A stretch of 64,000 nt of DNA. Origin: Microvirga calopogonii. GTDB taxonomy: Bacteria; Pseudomonadota; Alphaproteobacteria; Rhizobiales; Beijerinckiaceae. A program made the translations under genes and the position numbers. Shown in pieces: positions 56,114 to 64,000 of this stretch. The stretch is taken from assembly GCF_003347665.1 (NCBI RefSeq), contig NZ_QDGA01000017.1, positions 43,482-107,481 of the forward strand, written 5' to 3'. The notes under the pieces are model-generated. The model had not been told where the DNA came from and made no database searches. It was given only the letters and a program-made list of their open reading frames with translations. The first letter of the stretch is position 1. The number at the start of each line of letters is the position of its first letter.

Positions 56114-56559
56114 GACAGGACTCCGACCCGGTGGCGGTAGACCATCGACCAGCCCAGCCAGCCCGTCACGAGCATGAGGAGCACGACGACGGCCGAGAGG
56201 ACCAGCCCGGTCGGGACGACCGAGGTCCAGGCATCGCGGCTATGGATCAAGGCGTTGAGCAGGGACAGCCCCAGAACAAGCACGTTCCCGAGCATATGAG
56301 GCCATGCGGGCGTCTGGGCGCGGATCGAGCGGCTGCTCAGGAAATCGATCAATCCCGCCAGCGCCGCCAAGCCTCCGATGAGGAGGCCGACGGTCAAAAG
56401 CCAGGCGGAGAAGTTCGACCACATGATGTCGGCCGTCCGCCAGTAGGTGATGTCCGTCGCGAGCGCGCCGGTGAAGCAGACGATGGGGAAGGGTACCAGC
56501 ATCGGATGGATCGGGTGGCCCGCAATACTGGCTCTGGACGGTGGGTTACGTTCGCTCAT
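56110..56559 (-). CDS. DUF2231 four-span membrane protein
   Basis: A 149-residue membrane protein of the DUF2231 family. The HPIHPMLVPFPIVCFTGALATDITY motif carries the His pair typical of the family and may bind haem. Four spans lie at about 20-40, 50-68, 80-97 and 113-135. It is the first gene of the pair with the propeller lipoprotein (ATGA overlap), so it may provide electron transfer from the dehydrogenase to the membrane. That role is inference. Confidence 0.82.
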   Translation of the reverse strand: MSERNPPSRASIAGHPIHPMLVPFPIVCFTGALATDITYWRTADIMWSNFSAWLLTVGLLIGGLAALAGLIDFLSSRSIRAQTPAWPHMLGNVLVLGLSLLNALIHSRDAWTSVVPTGLVLSAVVVLLMLVTGWLGWSMVYRHRVGVLS

Positions 56560-56758
56560 CGCTGCCTGTCCTTGGTATATTCCGCGGAGACGACGGCAGC
56601 GGGAGCCGAAGGTTCCCGGGCCTCGCCCTCACGATACGGGCCTCGAGGTCGCACTTTGGACGAAGCGCCACCTCGACAGGTGAAGCCTGGACGTCTAGAA
56701 ACGGCCGAAACATGAGCACTACGGGCGATCGAGCCCCTTACTCCGAGCTAAGAGTTCC

Positions 56759-59413
56759 ATGAGCGGCGTCAACGAAATCCGGTCGGCCTTCCTCGATTAC
56801 TTCGCCAAGAACGGCCATGAGGTCGTGGCCTCGAGCCCCCTCGTGCCGCGCAATGACCCGACCCTGATGTTCACGAACGCCGGCATGGTGCAGTTCAAGA
56901 ACGTCTTCACGGGAGCCGAAAAGCGTCCCTACAGCACGGCCGCGACGGCGCAGAAATGCGTGCGCGCGGGCGGCAAGCACAACGATCTCGACAATGTGGG
57001 CTACACGGCGCGCCACCACACCTTCTTCGAGATGCTCGGCAACTTCTCCTTCGGCGACTACTTCAAGGAGCGGGCCATCGAGCTCGCCTGGGGGCTGATC
57101 ACCAAGGAATTCAGCCTGCCGAAGGACAAGCTGCTGGTCACCGTCTACCACGACGACGACGAGGCGGCGAACCTCTGGAAGAAGATCGCCGGCTTCTCGG
57201 ATTCCAAGATCATCCGCATCCCGACCTCGGACAATTTCTGGCAGATGGGCGATACCGGCCCCTGCGGCCCGTGCTCGGAAATCTTCATCGACCAGGGCGA
57301 CAAGCTCTGGGGCGGCCCTCCCGGCAGCCCGGAGGAGGATGGCGACCGCTTCCTCGAGTTCTGGAACCTCGTGTTCATGCAATACGAGCAGATCGAGCCC
57401 GGCAACCGCATCGGCCTGCCCAAGCCCTCCATCGACACCGGCATGGGGCTGGAGCGCATCTCGGCGATCCTCCAGGGCGTGTACTCGAACTACGACACGG
57501 ACCTGTTCCGCACCCTCATCGAGGCCGTGGCCCATGCCACCGGCGTGGCGCCGGAGGGTGACCGCAAGGCCTCGCACCGGGTGATCGCGGACCACCTGCG
57601 CACCTCGTGCTTCCTCGTGGCCGACGGCGTGCTGCCCTCGAACGAGGGCCGCGGCTACGTGCTCCGCCGCATCATGCGCCGCGCCATGCGCCACGCGCAG
57701 CTGCTCGGCGCGCGTGACCCGCTCATGTACCGCCTCGTGCCGGTTCTCGTGCGCGAGATGGGACAGGCCTATCCTGAGCTGATCCGCGCCGAAGCGCTGA
57801 TCACCGAGACCCTGAAGCTGGAGGAAACCCGCTTCCGCAAGACCCTGGAGCGGGGCCTGTCGATCCTCGACGAGGAAAGCCGCAGCCTTACCAAGGGGCA
57901 GAACCTTTCCGGCGACACGGCTTTCACCCTTTACGACACCTACGGCTTCCCGCTCGACCTGACCCAGGACGCCTTGAAGCCCCGGGGCATCGGCGTCGAC
58001 ACGGATGCCTTCGACGCCGCGATGAAGCGCCAGCGCGAGATGGCACGTGCCGCCTGGTCCGGATCGGGCGAGGCCGCGACCGAAACCGTGTGGTTCTCCG
58101 TCAAGGAGCGCACGGGCGCGACTGAGTTCCTGGGCTACGACACGGAAGCCGCCGAGGGCATCGTCCTGGCGCTCCTGAAGGACGGCCAGGAGGTGACGGA
58201 GCTCAAGGCCGGCGAGACCGGCCTCGTGGTCCTCAACCAGACGCCATTCTACGGCGAATCCGGCGGTCAGGTCGGCGATACCGGCGTGATGCAGGGCGAG
58301 GGCGCGCGGGTCTTCGTGACCGGCACCGAGAAGAAGCTCGGCGATCTGTTCGTGCACCATGTGACCGTCGAGCACGGCTCCCTGAAGCTCAATCAGTCCC
58401 TGGAACTGACGGTCGACCACGAGCGCCGCTTCGCCGTCCGGTCCAACCACTCGGCCACCCATCTCCTGCACGAGGCCCTGCGCCAGGTGCTCGGCGACCA
58501 CGTGGCGCAGAAGGGCTCGCTGGTGGCTCCCGACCGCCTGCGTTTCGATTTCAGCCATCCCAAGCCCATTGAGGATGCGGAGCTCAAGGAAGTCGAGGAG
58601 ATCGCCAACAGAGTGCTGCTCCAGAACGAGCCGGTGGTCACCAAGCTCATGGCCGTGGACGAGGCCATCGAGTCCGGCGCCCGCGCGCTGTTCGGCGAGA
58701 AGTACGGCGACGAGGTCCGGGTCGTCTCCATGGGCAAGGGAGAGGCCAACAGGGCTTTCTCGGTGGAACTCTGCGGCGGCACGCACGTGAACCGCACGGG
58801 CGATATCGGCGTCATCACCATCGTGGGCGAGGGCGCGGTCGCGGCGGGCGTTCGCCGCCTCGAAGCGATGACGGGCGACGCCGCCCGCCGCTACCTCGCG
58901 GATGAGAGCCGCAAGCTGCGCGAGGTCGCAAGCCTTCTCAAGACCCCGGTGGACGAGGTTTCCTCGCGCCTCGCGGCCCTGCTGGAAGAGCGCCGCAAGC
59001 TGGAGCGCGACCTCGCCGAGGCGCGCCGCAAGCTCGCCATGGGCGGCGGCGCTGCGGGCGGTGGCGATCCGGTCAAGGACGTGGCCGGCATCAAGCTCAT
59101 GGCCCGCGCGGTCACCGGCGTCGAGATGAAGGACCTGAAGAGCCTCGCCGACGAGGGCAAGAAGCGCCTCGGCTCCGGGGTCGTTGCCATCGTGGGTGTG
59201 GCTGAGGACGGCAAGGCCGGCATCGTCGTCGGCGTGACCGAGGACCTGACGGCGAAGGTCGACGCGGTCGCCCTCGTGCGGGTCGGGTCGGAGAAGCTCG
59301 GCGGCAAGGGCGGCGGCGGTCGCCGCGACATGGCCCAGGCCGGCGGTCCCGACGGGGCGCAGGCCGAAGCGGCTCTCGCCGCCATCGAAGCGGCGCTTTC
59401 CGACGCCGCATGA
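56759..59413 (+). CDS. alaS: alanyl-tRNA synthetase
   Basis: AlaRS charges tRNA-Ala and edits Ser/Gly mischarging. The 884-residue product is of standard length. The class II core is at the N-terminus (motif 1 to 3 with [17 protein letters not shown]). The editing domain has the zinc histidines HSATH at 564-568 and the CGGTH motif at 672-676. A coiled-coil and the C-Ala (DHHA1) domain follow, with the [16 protein letters not shown] motif near the end. ATG at 56759. The last four bases overlap the start of the channel gene. Confidence 0.97.
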   Translation: MSGVNEIRSAFLDYFAKNGHEVVASSPLVPRNDPTLMFTNAGMVQFKNVFTGAEKRPYSTAATAQKCVRAGGKHNDLDNVGYTARHHTFFEMLGNFSFGDYFKERAIELAWGLITKEFSLPKDKLLVTVYHDDDEAANLWKKIAGFSDSKIIRIPTSDNFWQMGDTGPCGPCSEIFIDQGDKLWGGPPGSPEEDGDRFLEFWNLVFMQYEQIEPGNRIGLPKPSIDTGMGLERISAILQGVYSNYDTDLFRTLIEAVAHATGVAPEGDRKASHRVIADHLRTSCFLVADGVLPSNEGRGYVLRRIMRRAMRHAQLLGARDPLMYRLVPVLVREMGQAYPELIRAEALITETLKLEETRFRKTLERGLSILDEESRSLTKGQNLSGDTAFTLYDTYGFPLDLTQDALKPRGIGVDTDAFDAAMKRQREMARAAWSGSGEAATETVWFSVKERTGATEFLGYDTEAAEGIVLALLKDGQEVTELKAGETGLVVLNQTPFYGESGGQVGDTGVMQGEGARVFVTGTEKKLGDLFVHHVTVEHGSLKLNQSLELTVDHERRFAVRSNHSATHLLHEALRQVLGDHVAQKGSLVAPDRLRFDFSHPKPIEDAELKEVEEIANRVLLQNEPVVTKLMAVDEAIESGARALFGEKYGDEVRVVSMGKGEANRAFSVELCGGTHVNRTGDIGVITIVGEGAVAAGVRRLEAMTGDAARRYLADESRKLREVASLLKTPVDEVSSRLAALLEERRKLERDLAEARRKLAMGGGAAGGGDPVKDVAGIKLMARAVTGVEMKDLKSLADEGKKRLGSGVVAIVGVAEDGKAGIVVGVTEDLTAKVDAVALVRVGSEKLGGKGGGGRRDMAQAGGPDGAQAEAALAAIEAALSDAA

Positions 59414-60591
59414 GGCCGGGCGCCGTGTCGAGGGTTCATCCACACCCGACGCGGCGCAGGATCTACGAAATCCTCGAACGCAGCAGCGTGAACGACCCCG
59501 TCGTTCACGCTGTTCATTTTGGCCTGATCCTGTTGATCGCCGTGAATGTCACGGCCGTCGTCTTCGAAAGCGTCCCGTCGATCCAGCAGAGCCACGGCAC
59601 GCTCTTTCTCCTGATCGAGGTCGTCAGCGGCTTTATCTTCACCTTGGAATATATCGCGCGTCTCTGGTGCGCGCCGGAATATCCGCCGTTCCAGCACATG
59701 AGGCCATGGCGCGCGCGCCTGCGATGGGCCATGCATCCGCAATCCATCGTCGATCTTCTGGCCATCCTGCCGTTCTATCTCGCCTATTGGAACGTGGAGA
59801 GCCTGCGGACTTTCCTGCTGCTGCGGCTGTTCCGGTTCTTCAAGCTCGCGCGCTATTCGCCGGGCCTCGCGAGCCTTGCCGAAGCGATTTATGCGGAACG
59901 CCGGGCGCTCGTCGCCTGCGGGGTCATCCTCATCGGCGCCATGCTGCTTGCGGCCTCGGCCATGAACCTCGCCGAGCGGGAGGTACAGCCCGACACGTTC
60001 GGGACGATCCCGGAGGCGATGTACTGGGCGATCGTCACCCTGACCACGGTCGGCTACGGCGACGCCGTGCCCTTGACGCCCGTCGGACGGGTGATCGCGG
60101 CCGTGACGGCCGTCATGGGGCTGATCATGCTGGCCCTGCCGGTCGGCATCATCGCGAGCGCCTTCTCGCGGGAGATCCATCGCCGCGACTTCGTGGTGAC
60201 CTGGAGCATGGTGGCCCGCGTGCCGCTCTTCGCCAATCTCGACGCGCACGAAATCGCCACGGTGATGCAATGCCTCCGGTCGCGCAGCTGCACCCCGGGA
60301 GAGGTCATCGTCCGCAAGGGCGACGAGGCACATTCCATGTACCTGATCGCCTCCGGCGACGTGGAGGTGGTGCTGCCGGGCGAGCATGTGAGGCTCGGGC
60401 CGGGCGACTTCTTCGGCGAGATGGCGATCCTGAGGCGCCGCCGCCGCTCCGCCACCGTGAAGGCGTCGACCCATTGCAGGCTGCTCGTCCTCGATGCCGA
60501 CGATCTTCATGAATTGCTGGAGGCGAACCCGTCCATCGCGGAGCATGTGCACAAGGTCGCCAAGGCTCGCGGGGGACGGAAGATCTCGTAG
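59410..60591 (+). CDS. cyclic nucleotide-gated potassium channel (MlotiK1-like)
   Basis: A 393-residue six-span channel subunit. S1-S4 lie at about 36-55, 65-85, 112-126 and a short arginine-bearing S4 ([18 protein letters not shown], 132-149). S5 is at about 168-186, the pore helix carries the K+ filter TVGYGD at 213-218, and S6 spans about 228-248. A cyclic nucleotide-binding domain fills residues about 270-385, with the [10 protein letters not shown] phosphate-binding cassette and the RRSATVKA strand. It is probably a cAMP- or cGMP-gated K+ channel. The ATG overlaps the alaS stop by 4 bases (ATGA). Confidence 0.9.
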   Translation: MRPGAVSRVHPHPTRRRIYEILERSSVNDPVVHAVHFGLILLIAVNVTAVVFESVPSIQQSHGTLFLLIEVVSGFIFTLEYIARLWCAPEYPPFQHMRPWRARLRWAMHPQSIVDLLAILPFYLAYWNVESLRTFLLLRLFRFFKLARYSPGLASLAEAIYAERRALVACGVILIGAMLLAASAMNLAEREVQPDTFGTIPEAMYWAIVTLTTVGYGDAVPLTPVGRVIAAVTAVMGLIMLALPVGIIASAFSREIHRRDFVVTWSMVARVPLFANLDAHEIATVMQCLRSRSCTPGEVIVRKGDEAHSMYLIASGDVEVVLPGEHVRLGPGDFFGEMAILRRRRRSATVKASTHCRLLVLDADDLHELLEANPSIAEHVHKVAKARGGRKIS

Positions 60592-60608
60592 CCAAACCCC
60601 GGCTGACG

Positions 60609-61070
60609 TCAGTCGTGGTCCGGGTGCTGGCGCGACGCCATCTTCTTCAAGTCGTCCGGGGTTGCGTAATCCTCCGTCCGCTGGCCGGGCAGGGTGTGCA
60701 GCACCTCGAAGGCGGGGAGTTTGCTCTCGAGGCCGTACTGGATTTCCGGCATCACCCGGCCCGGCTCGTCGAGGCTGCCGATCGAGACGGTGATGCGGTC
60801 CTGCTCCACATAGGAAAATGTCAGCGGCGTGCCGCAGTCACGGCAGAAGCTCCGCTCCACGGCCTCAGAACTCTTGAAGATGCCCGGCTGCCCCTTCGTC
60901 CAGACCAGATCCTTGCGCGAAACGCCGGTGAGCGCAGAGAAGTAGTTGCCGAAAGCCTTCTGGCACATGCGGCAATGGCAGATGCTGGTATGGGTCGGCT
61001 CGGACATGAGCGCGTAACGGACCGCGCCGCACTGGCAGCCGCCGGTATGAGTGGGTTTGTAATCTGTCAT
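60609..61070 (-). CDS. GFA family zinc-binding protein
   Basis: A 153-residue protein of the GFA (glutathione-dependent formaldehyde-activating) family. The zinc-binding cysteines are in the GGCQCGAVRY and ICHCRMCQKAF motifs and in SFCRDCGTPL. Despite the name, most members have no proved formaldehyde activity. ATG at 61070, preceded by GAAGAAG. It is 23 bases downstream of the second immunity-like gene on the same strand and convergent with the channel gene. Confidence 0.87.
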   Translation of the reverse strand: MTDYKPTHTGGCQCGAVRYALMSEPTHTSICHCRMCQKAFGNYFSALTGVSRKDLVWTKGQPGIFKSSEAVERSFCRDCGTPLTFSYVEQDRITVSIGSLDEPGRVMPEIQYGLESKLPAFEVLHTLPGQRTEDYATPDDLKKMASRQHPDHD

Positions 61071-61093
61071 GATCTTCTTCCTTCTCCGAAAAG

Positions 61094-61495
61094 TTACGAT
61101 GGCGGCGTCCAAGCATACTCCCGCAGCGCAAACCACAATCCACCTGGATCTTCGTCCTTGGCGCCGTTCGCCAGCCACTCGCGCACGACGTTCTCGACAA
61201 TGTCTTCAGGTTTGGAGCCATACTGCCGCTGCACGATCCATTCATGCTCGCCATCAAGTCCGCCGCCGACCACCGGCACGGCGCCGCGGGACAGGAGCTC
61301 GGCGACGCAGCGGCGCACGAAATTGGTCAGAGCCTCGCCTTCGAAGCCAAACCCATGACGTCCTCCAGGCACGACCTGCCACATGCCGACCGCGTCGACA
61401 GGCAATTCGTTAGCGACCTGCTTGATGTATTCACTCAACGTTTCCCGGAACGCCATTCGCGAGGTTCGTCGGTCATTTTTGGCCGTGCCTTTCAT
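61094..61495 (-). CDS. immunity-like protein, second tandem copy (frameshifted N-terminus)
   Basis: A 133-residue paralogue of the next gene upstream (61492-61872). From LSEYIKQ onwards the two align almost without gaps (FGFEGEAL, RGAVPVVGGG, EHEWIVQRQYGS, VVREWLANGAKDEDPGGLWFALREYAW). The first 19 residues (MKGTAKNDRRTSRMAFRET) are in a different frame from the other copy's start. The bases there still encode MTDEPREWRSGK in the other frame, so one base was lost near 61440. The present ATG at 61495 overlaps the upstream stop (ATGA), which would let it be translated by coupling. An internal ATG at 61456 is an alternative. Function as an immunity protein is inferred. Confidence 0.7.
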   Translation of the reverse strand: MKGTAKNDRRTSRMAFRETLSEYIKQVANELPVDAVGMWQVVPGGRHGFGFEGEALTNFVRRCVAELLSRGAVPVVGGGLDGEHEWIVQRQYGSKPEDIVENVVREWLANGAKDEDPGGLWFALREYAWTPPS

Positions 61496-61872
61496 TCTGG
61501 TGGCATCCAGGCGTATTCTCGCAGCGCGAACCAGAGGCCGCCGGGATCTTCGTCCTTTGCGCCGTTTGCCAGCCATTCACGGACGACGTTGTCGATGATC
61601 TCTGCGGGCGTGGAACCGTATTGCCGCTGCACAATCCACTCATGCTCGCTTTGTCCACCGCCGACCACAGGCACCGCGCCGCGCGAGAGAAGCTCGGCGA
61701 TGCAGCGGCGCACGAAATCGGTCAGCGCCTCGCCCTCAAATCCGAAACCGAAACGTCCGGCGGGTACAATCTGCCAGATGCCGACAGCGTCGATGGGAAG
61801 CTCCTCGGCAATTAGTTTGACATACTCGGTCAGCGGTTTTCCGGAACGCTTTTCACGTGGTTCGTCGGTCAT
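61492..61872 (-). CDS. immunity-like protein, first tandem copy
   Basis: A 126-residue acidic cytoplasmic protein of unknown family. The C-terminal pattern (VVREWLANGAKDEDPGGLWFA) recalls small immunity proteins that end in a helix-turn followed by GxxWF. It begins 4 bases inside the end of the upstream toxin-like gene (ATGA-type overlap at 61869-61872), so toxin, first copy and second copy form one translationally coupled operon. It lacks any signal peptide or membrane span. Assignment as immunity is based on position and on tandem duplication. Confidence 0.7.
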   Translation of the reverse strand: MTDEPREKRSGKPLTEYVKLIAEELPIDAVGIWQIVPAGRFGFGFEGEALTDFVRRCIAELLSRGAVPVVGGGQSEHEWIVQRQYGSTPAEIIDNVVREWLANGAKDEDPGGLWFALREYAWMPPE

Positions 61873-62609
61873 TTCTGATGCACCTTATCGCCTGGCCGGA
61901 CCATTGGATTATTGCTGCGAATAACATCTAACGTTACGCCGTACCGCTCGCTCCATCGAACGCCAAAGATGGAGCCGTCCGGCTGCCGAAGCCATTGGCC
62001 TCGATATCCGGTGGGCGACGGAATAATCTCAGAACCGGGAGTGACGGCCACCAGCAATTCTCGGAATTCCGAAGTTGGGATAGTGTAAATGCCATTCAGC
62101 GAGTCTCCGCGCGAAAGTGGAGAAGTCTCCCCTAACGGTCGGCAAACAGGCTCTTGTGCCCTCAATTCCCGCAGGCGCGCGGTGGCTTGCACGGCGGTGG
62201 CCTGATGGGCCAGGATTTCGCCTTCGACTCCTTCGTAGATGCTAGGTCGCGGCCTCCATTTCGGATCCCGGCGTTGGACTTCGCGCACGAGCGCCGTTGC
62301 ACGCGCCTCCGTCGCTGCAAGAAGTGTTTCCTGAGTGGGAGAGGTTTCATAGGTCCGCCCGCGAATGGTGCGGGTTCCTCCACTTCGACGGGCAGGCCAA
62401 TTGACGGTCTCGACGCGGGCTTCGCCGCCACTCCCGCCTTCTCCCACCCATCGTCCACCATTAGGACTCCCAGCCGGAACACGCGGTTGGTTGGGGTTGA
62501 AGAGCTTATGTGCGAGGGCGAGGCGCAGGCTCCGGAGTTCAAGCTGTGCGATGGCGAGGGCTTTTCGCGCACCGAGCAATTCGCGCTGAAAGGAGGGCGA
62601 TGAGGACAT
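61869..62609 (-). CDS. candidate small toxin of a toxin-immunity pair
   Basis: A 246-residue protein. The N-terminus is helical (residues 8-37), followed by the FNPNQPRVPAGSPNGGRWVGEGG motif, a known recurrent element in alphaproteobacterial toxins and phage-like proteins. A variable middle (about 65-165) precedes a C-terminal region of about 90 residues (TIPTSEFRELL, GQWLRQPDGSIFGVRWSERYGVTLDVI, VHQK end) that resembles a polymorphic-toxin tip. No catalytic residues can be named. There is no signal peptide or delivery domain (PAAR, VgrG, RTX). Base composition looks less GC-rich than flanks. Two immunity-like genes follow with overlapping codons. Confidence 0.6.
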   Translation of the reverse strand: MSSSPSFQRELLGARKALAIAQLELRSLRLALAHKLFNPNQPRVPAGSPNGGRWVGEGGSGGEARVETVNWPARRSGGTRTIRGRTYETSPTQETLLAATEARATALVREVQRRDPKWRPRPSIYEGVEGEILAHQATAVQATARLRELRAQEPVCRPLGETSPLSRGDSLNGIYTIPTSEFRELLVAVTPGSEIIPSPTGYRGQWLRQPDGSIFGVRWSERYGVTLDVIRSNNPMVRPGDKVHQK

Positions 62610-62693
62610 AAACTATCCACTGGTTCTCAAATATGCATAAATTCTTAGAACAAAATAAGAACATTATCAAGCTTGCTGCGGCGACCCGTGCAA

Positions 62694-62722
62694 CAAAAAA
62701 GCCCGGCATGGAGCCGGGCTTT
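62694..62722 (-). terminator. intrinsic terminator downstream of icd
   Basis: GCCCGGC pairs with GCCGGGC (extended by AAA/TTT) around ATGGA; on the minus strand it is followed by a run of T (AAAAAA at 62695-62700). It lies 65 bases downstream of the icd stop and upstream of the toxin-like gene. Confidence 0.82.
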
Positions 62723-62746
62723 GGATCGGTCGTTGTCTCTCGTTCC

Positions 62747-62774
62747 TAATGGCCGGGACAAGGCCCAGCCATAG
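62747..62774 (-). repeat. partial type B repeat, copy 4
   Basis: ATGGCCGGGACAAGGCCCAGCCAT matches the right-hand hairpin of the type B repeat with one or two changes. The left-hand hairpin is absent. It sits between the icd stop codon and its terminator. Confidence 0.5.
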
Positions 62775-62786
62775 CGATGAGGTGGC

Positions 62787-64000
62787 TTAAGCGGCCATGG
62801 CTTTTTTGAGGTTTTCGTCGATTTTGTCGAGGAAGCCGGTGGTGGAGAGCCACTTCTGCTCGGCTCCGACCAGCAGCGCCAGGTCCTTGGTCATGAAGCC
62901 GGCCTCGACCGTGTCGACGCAGACCTTCTCCAGGGTGGCGGCGAAGCGGGCGAGCTCGGCGTTGTCGTCGAGCTTGGCCCGGTGCGCCAAGCCGCGGGTC
63001 CAGGCGAAGATCGACGCGATCGAGTTCGTCGAGGTCTCCTTGCCCTTCTGGTGCTCGCGGTAGTGGCGCGTCACCGTGCCGTGGGCGGCCTCCGCCTCCA
63101 CCGTCCGGCCGTCCGGCGTCATCAGCACCGAGGTCATCAGGCCGAGCGAGCCGAAGCCCTGCGCCACCGTGTCGGACTGCACGTCGCCGTCGTAGTTCTT
63201 GCACGCCCAGACATAGCCGCCCGACCACTTCAGCGCCGAGGCCACCATGTCGTCGATCAGGCGGTGCTCGTAGATGATGCCGGCGGCGTCGAACTTGGCC
63301 TTGAACTCGTTCTGGTACACCTCCTCGAAGATGTCCTTGAAGCGGCCGTCATAGGCCTTGAGGATGGTGTTCTTGGTGGAGAGATAGACCGGGTACTTGC
63401 GGTTCAGGCCGTAGTTCATCGACGCGCGCGCGAACTCGCGGATCGACTCGTCGAGGTTGTACATCGCCATGGCGACGCCGGCATCCGGGAACTTGAACAC
63501 CTCCTTCTCGATCACCGTGCCGTCCTCGCCCTCGAACTTGATCGACAGGCGGCCCTTGCCCGGCACCTTGAAGTCGGTGGCGCGGTACTGGTCGCCGAAG
63601 GCGTGGCGGCCGACGATGATCGGCTGGGTCCAGCCGGGCACGAGGCGCGGCACGTTCCTGCAGATGATCGGCTCGCGGAAGATCACGCCGCCGAGGATGT
63701 TGCGGATCGTGCCGTTGGGCGACTTCCACATCTCCTTGAGGTTGAACTCCTTCACCCGGCCCTCGTCCGGCGTGATGGTGGCGCATTTGACGCCGACGCC
63801 GTACTTCTTGATCGCCTCGGCGGCCTCGACCGTGACCCGGTCGTTGGTGGCGTCGCGGTGCTCGACGCTCAGGTCGTAGTACTTCAGGTCGATGTCGAGA
63901 TAGGGGTGGATCAGCTTCTCTTTGATGAAGTGCCAGATAATGCGGGTCATCTCGTCGCCGTCGAGCTCGACGACCGGATTGGCTACCTTGATCTTCGCCA
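62787..64000 (-). CDS. icd: NADP-dependent isocitrate dehydrogenase (first base outside the window)
   Basis: Icd oxidises isocitrate to 2-oxoglutarate and CO2 in the citric acid cycle. The visible 404 residues are of the eukaryote-like homodimeric type, with [20 protein letters not shown] at the start, the SPNGTIRN substrate loop and the [20 protein letters not shown] and [13 protein letters not shown] motifs. The start ATG lacks only its first base: the window ends in the complement of TG. The terminal MAA end is complete. A partial type B repeat and a terminator follow. Confidence 0.95.
   Translation of the reverse strand, partial: AKIKVANPVVELDGDEMTRIIWHFIKEKLIHPYLDIDLKYYDLSVEHRDATNDRVTVEAAEAIKKYGVGVKCATITPDEGRVKEFNLKEMWKSPNGTIRNILGGVIFREPIICRNVPRLVPGWTQPIIVGRHAFGDQYRATDFKVPGKGRLSIKFEGEDGTVIEKEVFKFPDAGVAMAMYNLDESIREFARASMNYGLNRKYPVYLSTKNTILKAYDGRFKDIFEEVYQNEFKAKFDAAGIIYEHRLIDDMVASALKWSGGYVWACKNYDGDVQSDTVAQGFGSLGLMTSVLMTPDGRTVEAEAAHGTVTRHYREHQKGKETSTNSIASIFAWTRGLAHRAKLDDNAELARFAATLEKVCVDTVEAGFMTKDLALLVGAEQKWLSTTGFLDKIDENLKKAMAA

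Noticed and set aside
56738..59443. 901-codon open frame antisense to alaS
   Set aside because: It mirrors alaS codon use exactly and has no ribosome site or family pattern.

Overview
This 64 kb window is an ordinary, gene-dense chromosomal segment of a high-GC alphaproteobacterium. It most likely belongs to the Hyphomicrobiales (Rhizobiales), perhaps a Methylobacteriaceae-type genus such as Microvirga. The evidence is the cckA-recA-alaS gene order, an alphaproteobacterial direct-repeat LexA box, TTAA-N7-TTAAC CtrA boxes, a large coiled-coil protein of the growth-pole-ring type, an alpha-type DksA with one cysteine, and short interspersed palindromic repeats typical of this order. The genus assignment is inference. 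I found no rRNA, tRNA, CRISPR array, insertion sequence or prophage.

Layout. 1-10.6 kb holds small metabolic genes: an alpha/beta hydrolase, a methyltransferase, a crotonase-fold protein, cysE, a DUF3126 protein, a gamma-carbonic anhydrase, a transglutaminase-like peptidase, a rhomboid protease, a CBS protein, a patatin, an MFS carrier, hisI, folE and an IscU-like scaffold. 10.6-14.3 kb holds a radical SAM protein, yidD and thrS. 14.4-19.3 kb has a CBS-BON protein and a YfhO-like membrane protein paired with a secreted protein. 19.5-26.8 kb has a nitroreductase, a flavin reductase, a 4.8 kb coiled-coil gene (candidate GPR/RgsE polar-growth scaffold), a ferredoxin and a universal stress protein. 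26.8-36 kb has a 43-codon secreted peptide, a CoxE-like VWA protein, a CPA2 antiporter, a PLP trans-sulfuration enzyme, a MoxR ATPase, a SixA-like phosphatase, a GNAT acetyltransferase and an M20 amidohydrolase. 36-43 kb has an ABC exporter, a HerA-like ATPase, a drug exporter and a secreted protein with a P5/endolysin-like core. 43-46 kb is one RTX protein. 46-49 kb has ycjX-ycjF and dksA. 49-60.6 kb has a FliO-like gene, cckA, recA, a PQQ-type dehydrogenase lipoprotein with DUF2231, alaS and a cyclic-nucleotide-gated channel. 60.6-64 kb has a GFA protein, a candidate toxin with two tandem immunity-like genes, and icd, whose first base lies outside the window.

How the genes connect. The clearest theme is cell cycle and polarity. 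CckA controls CtrA activity, and three perfect CtrA-type boxes occur in the window: one upstream of the FliO-like gene, one beside the transglutaminase-like gene, and one between cckA and recA. The coiled-coil protein is a candidate organiser of the growing pole. recA also carries a LexA box, so damage and cell-cycle control may meet at that promoter.

The most promising undescribed unit is at 61.1-62.6 kb: a small toxin-like gene followed by two paralogous immunity-like genes. The second has a one-base frameshift at its ancestral N-terminus and appears rescued by an ATGA-coupled upstream start. Two dispersed repeat families, each about 95-150 bp, fill several intergenic gaps.
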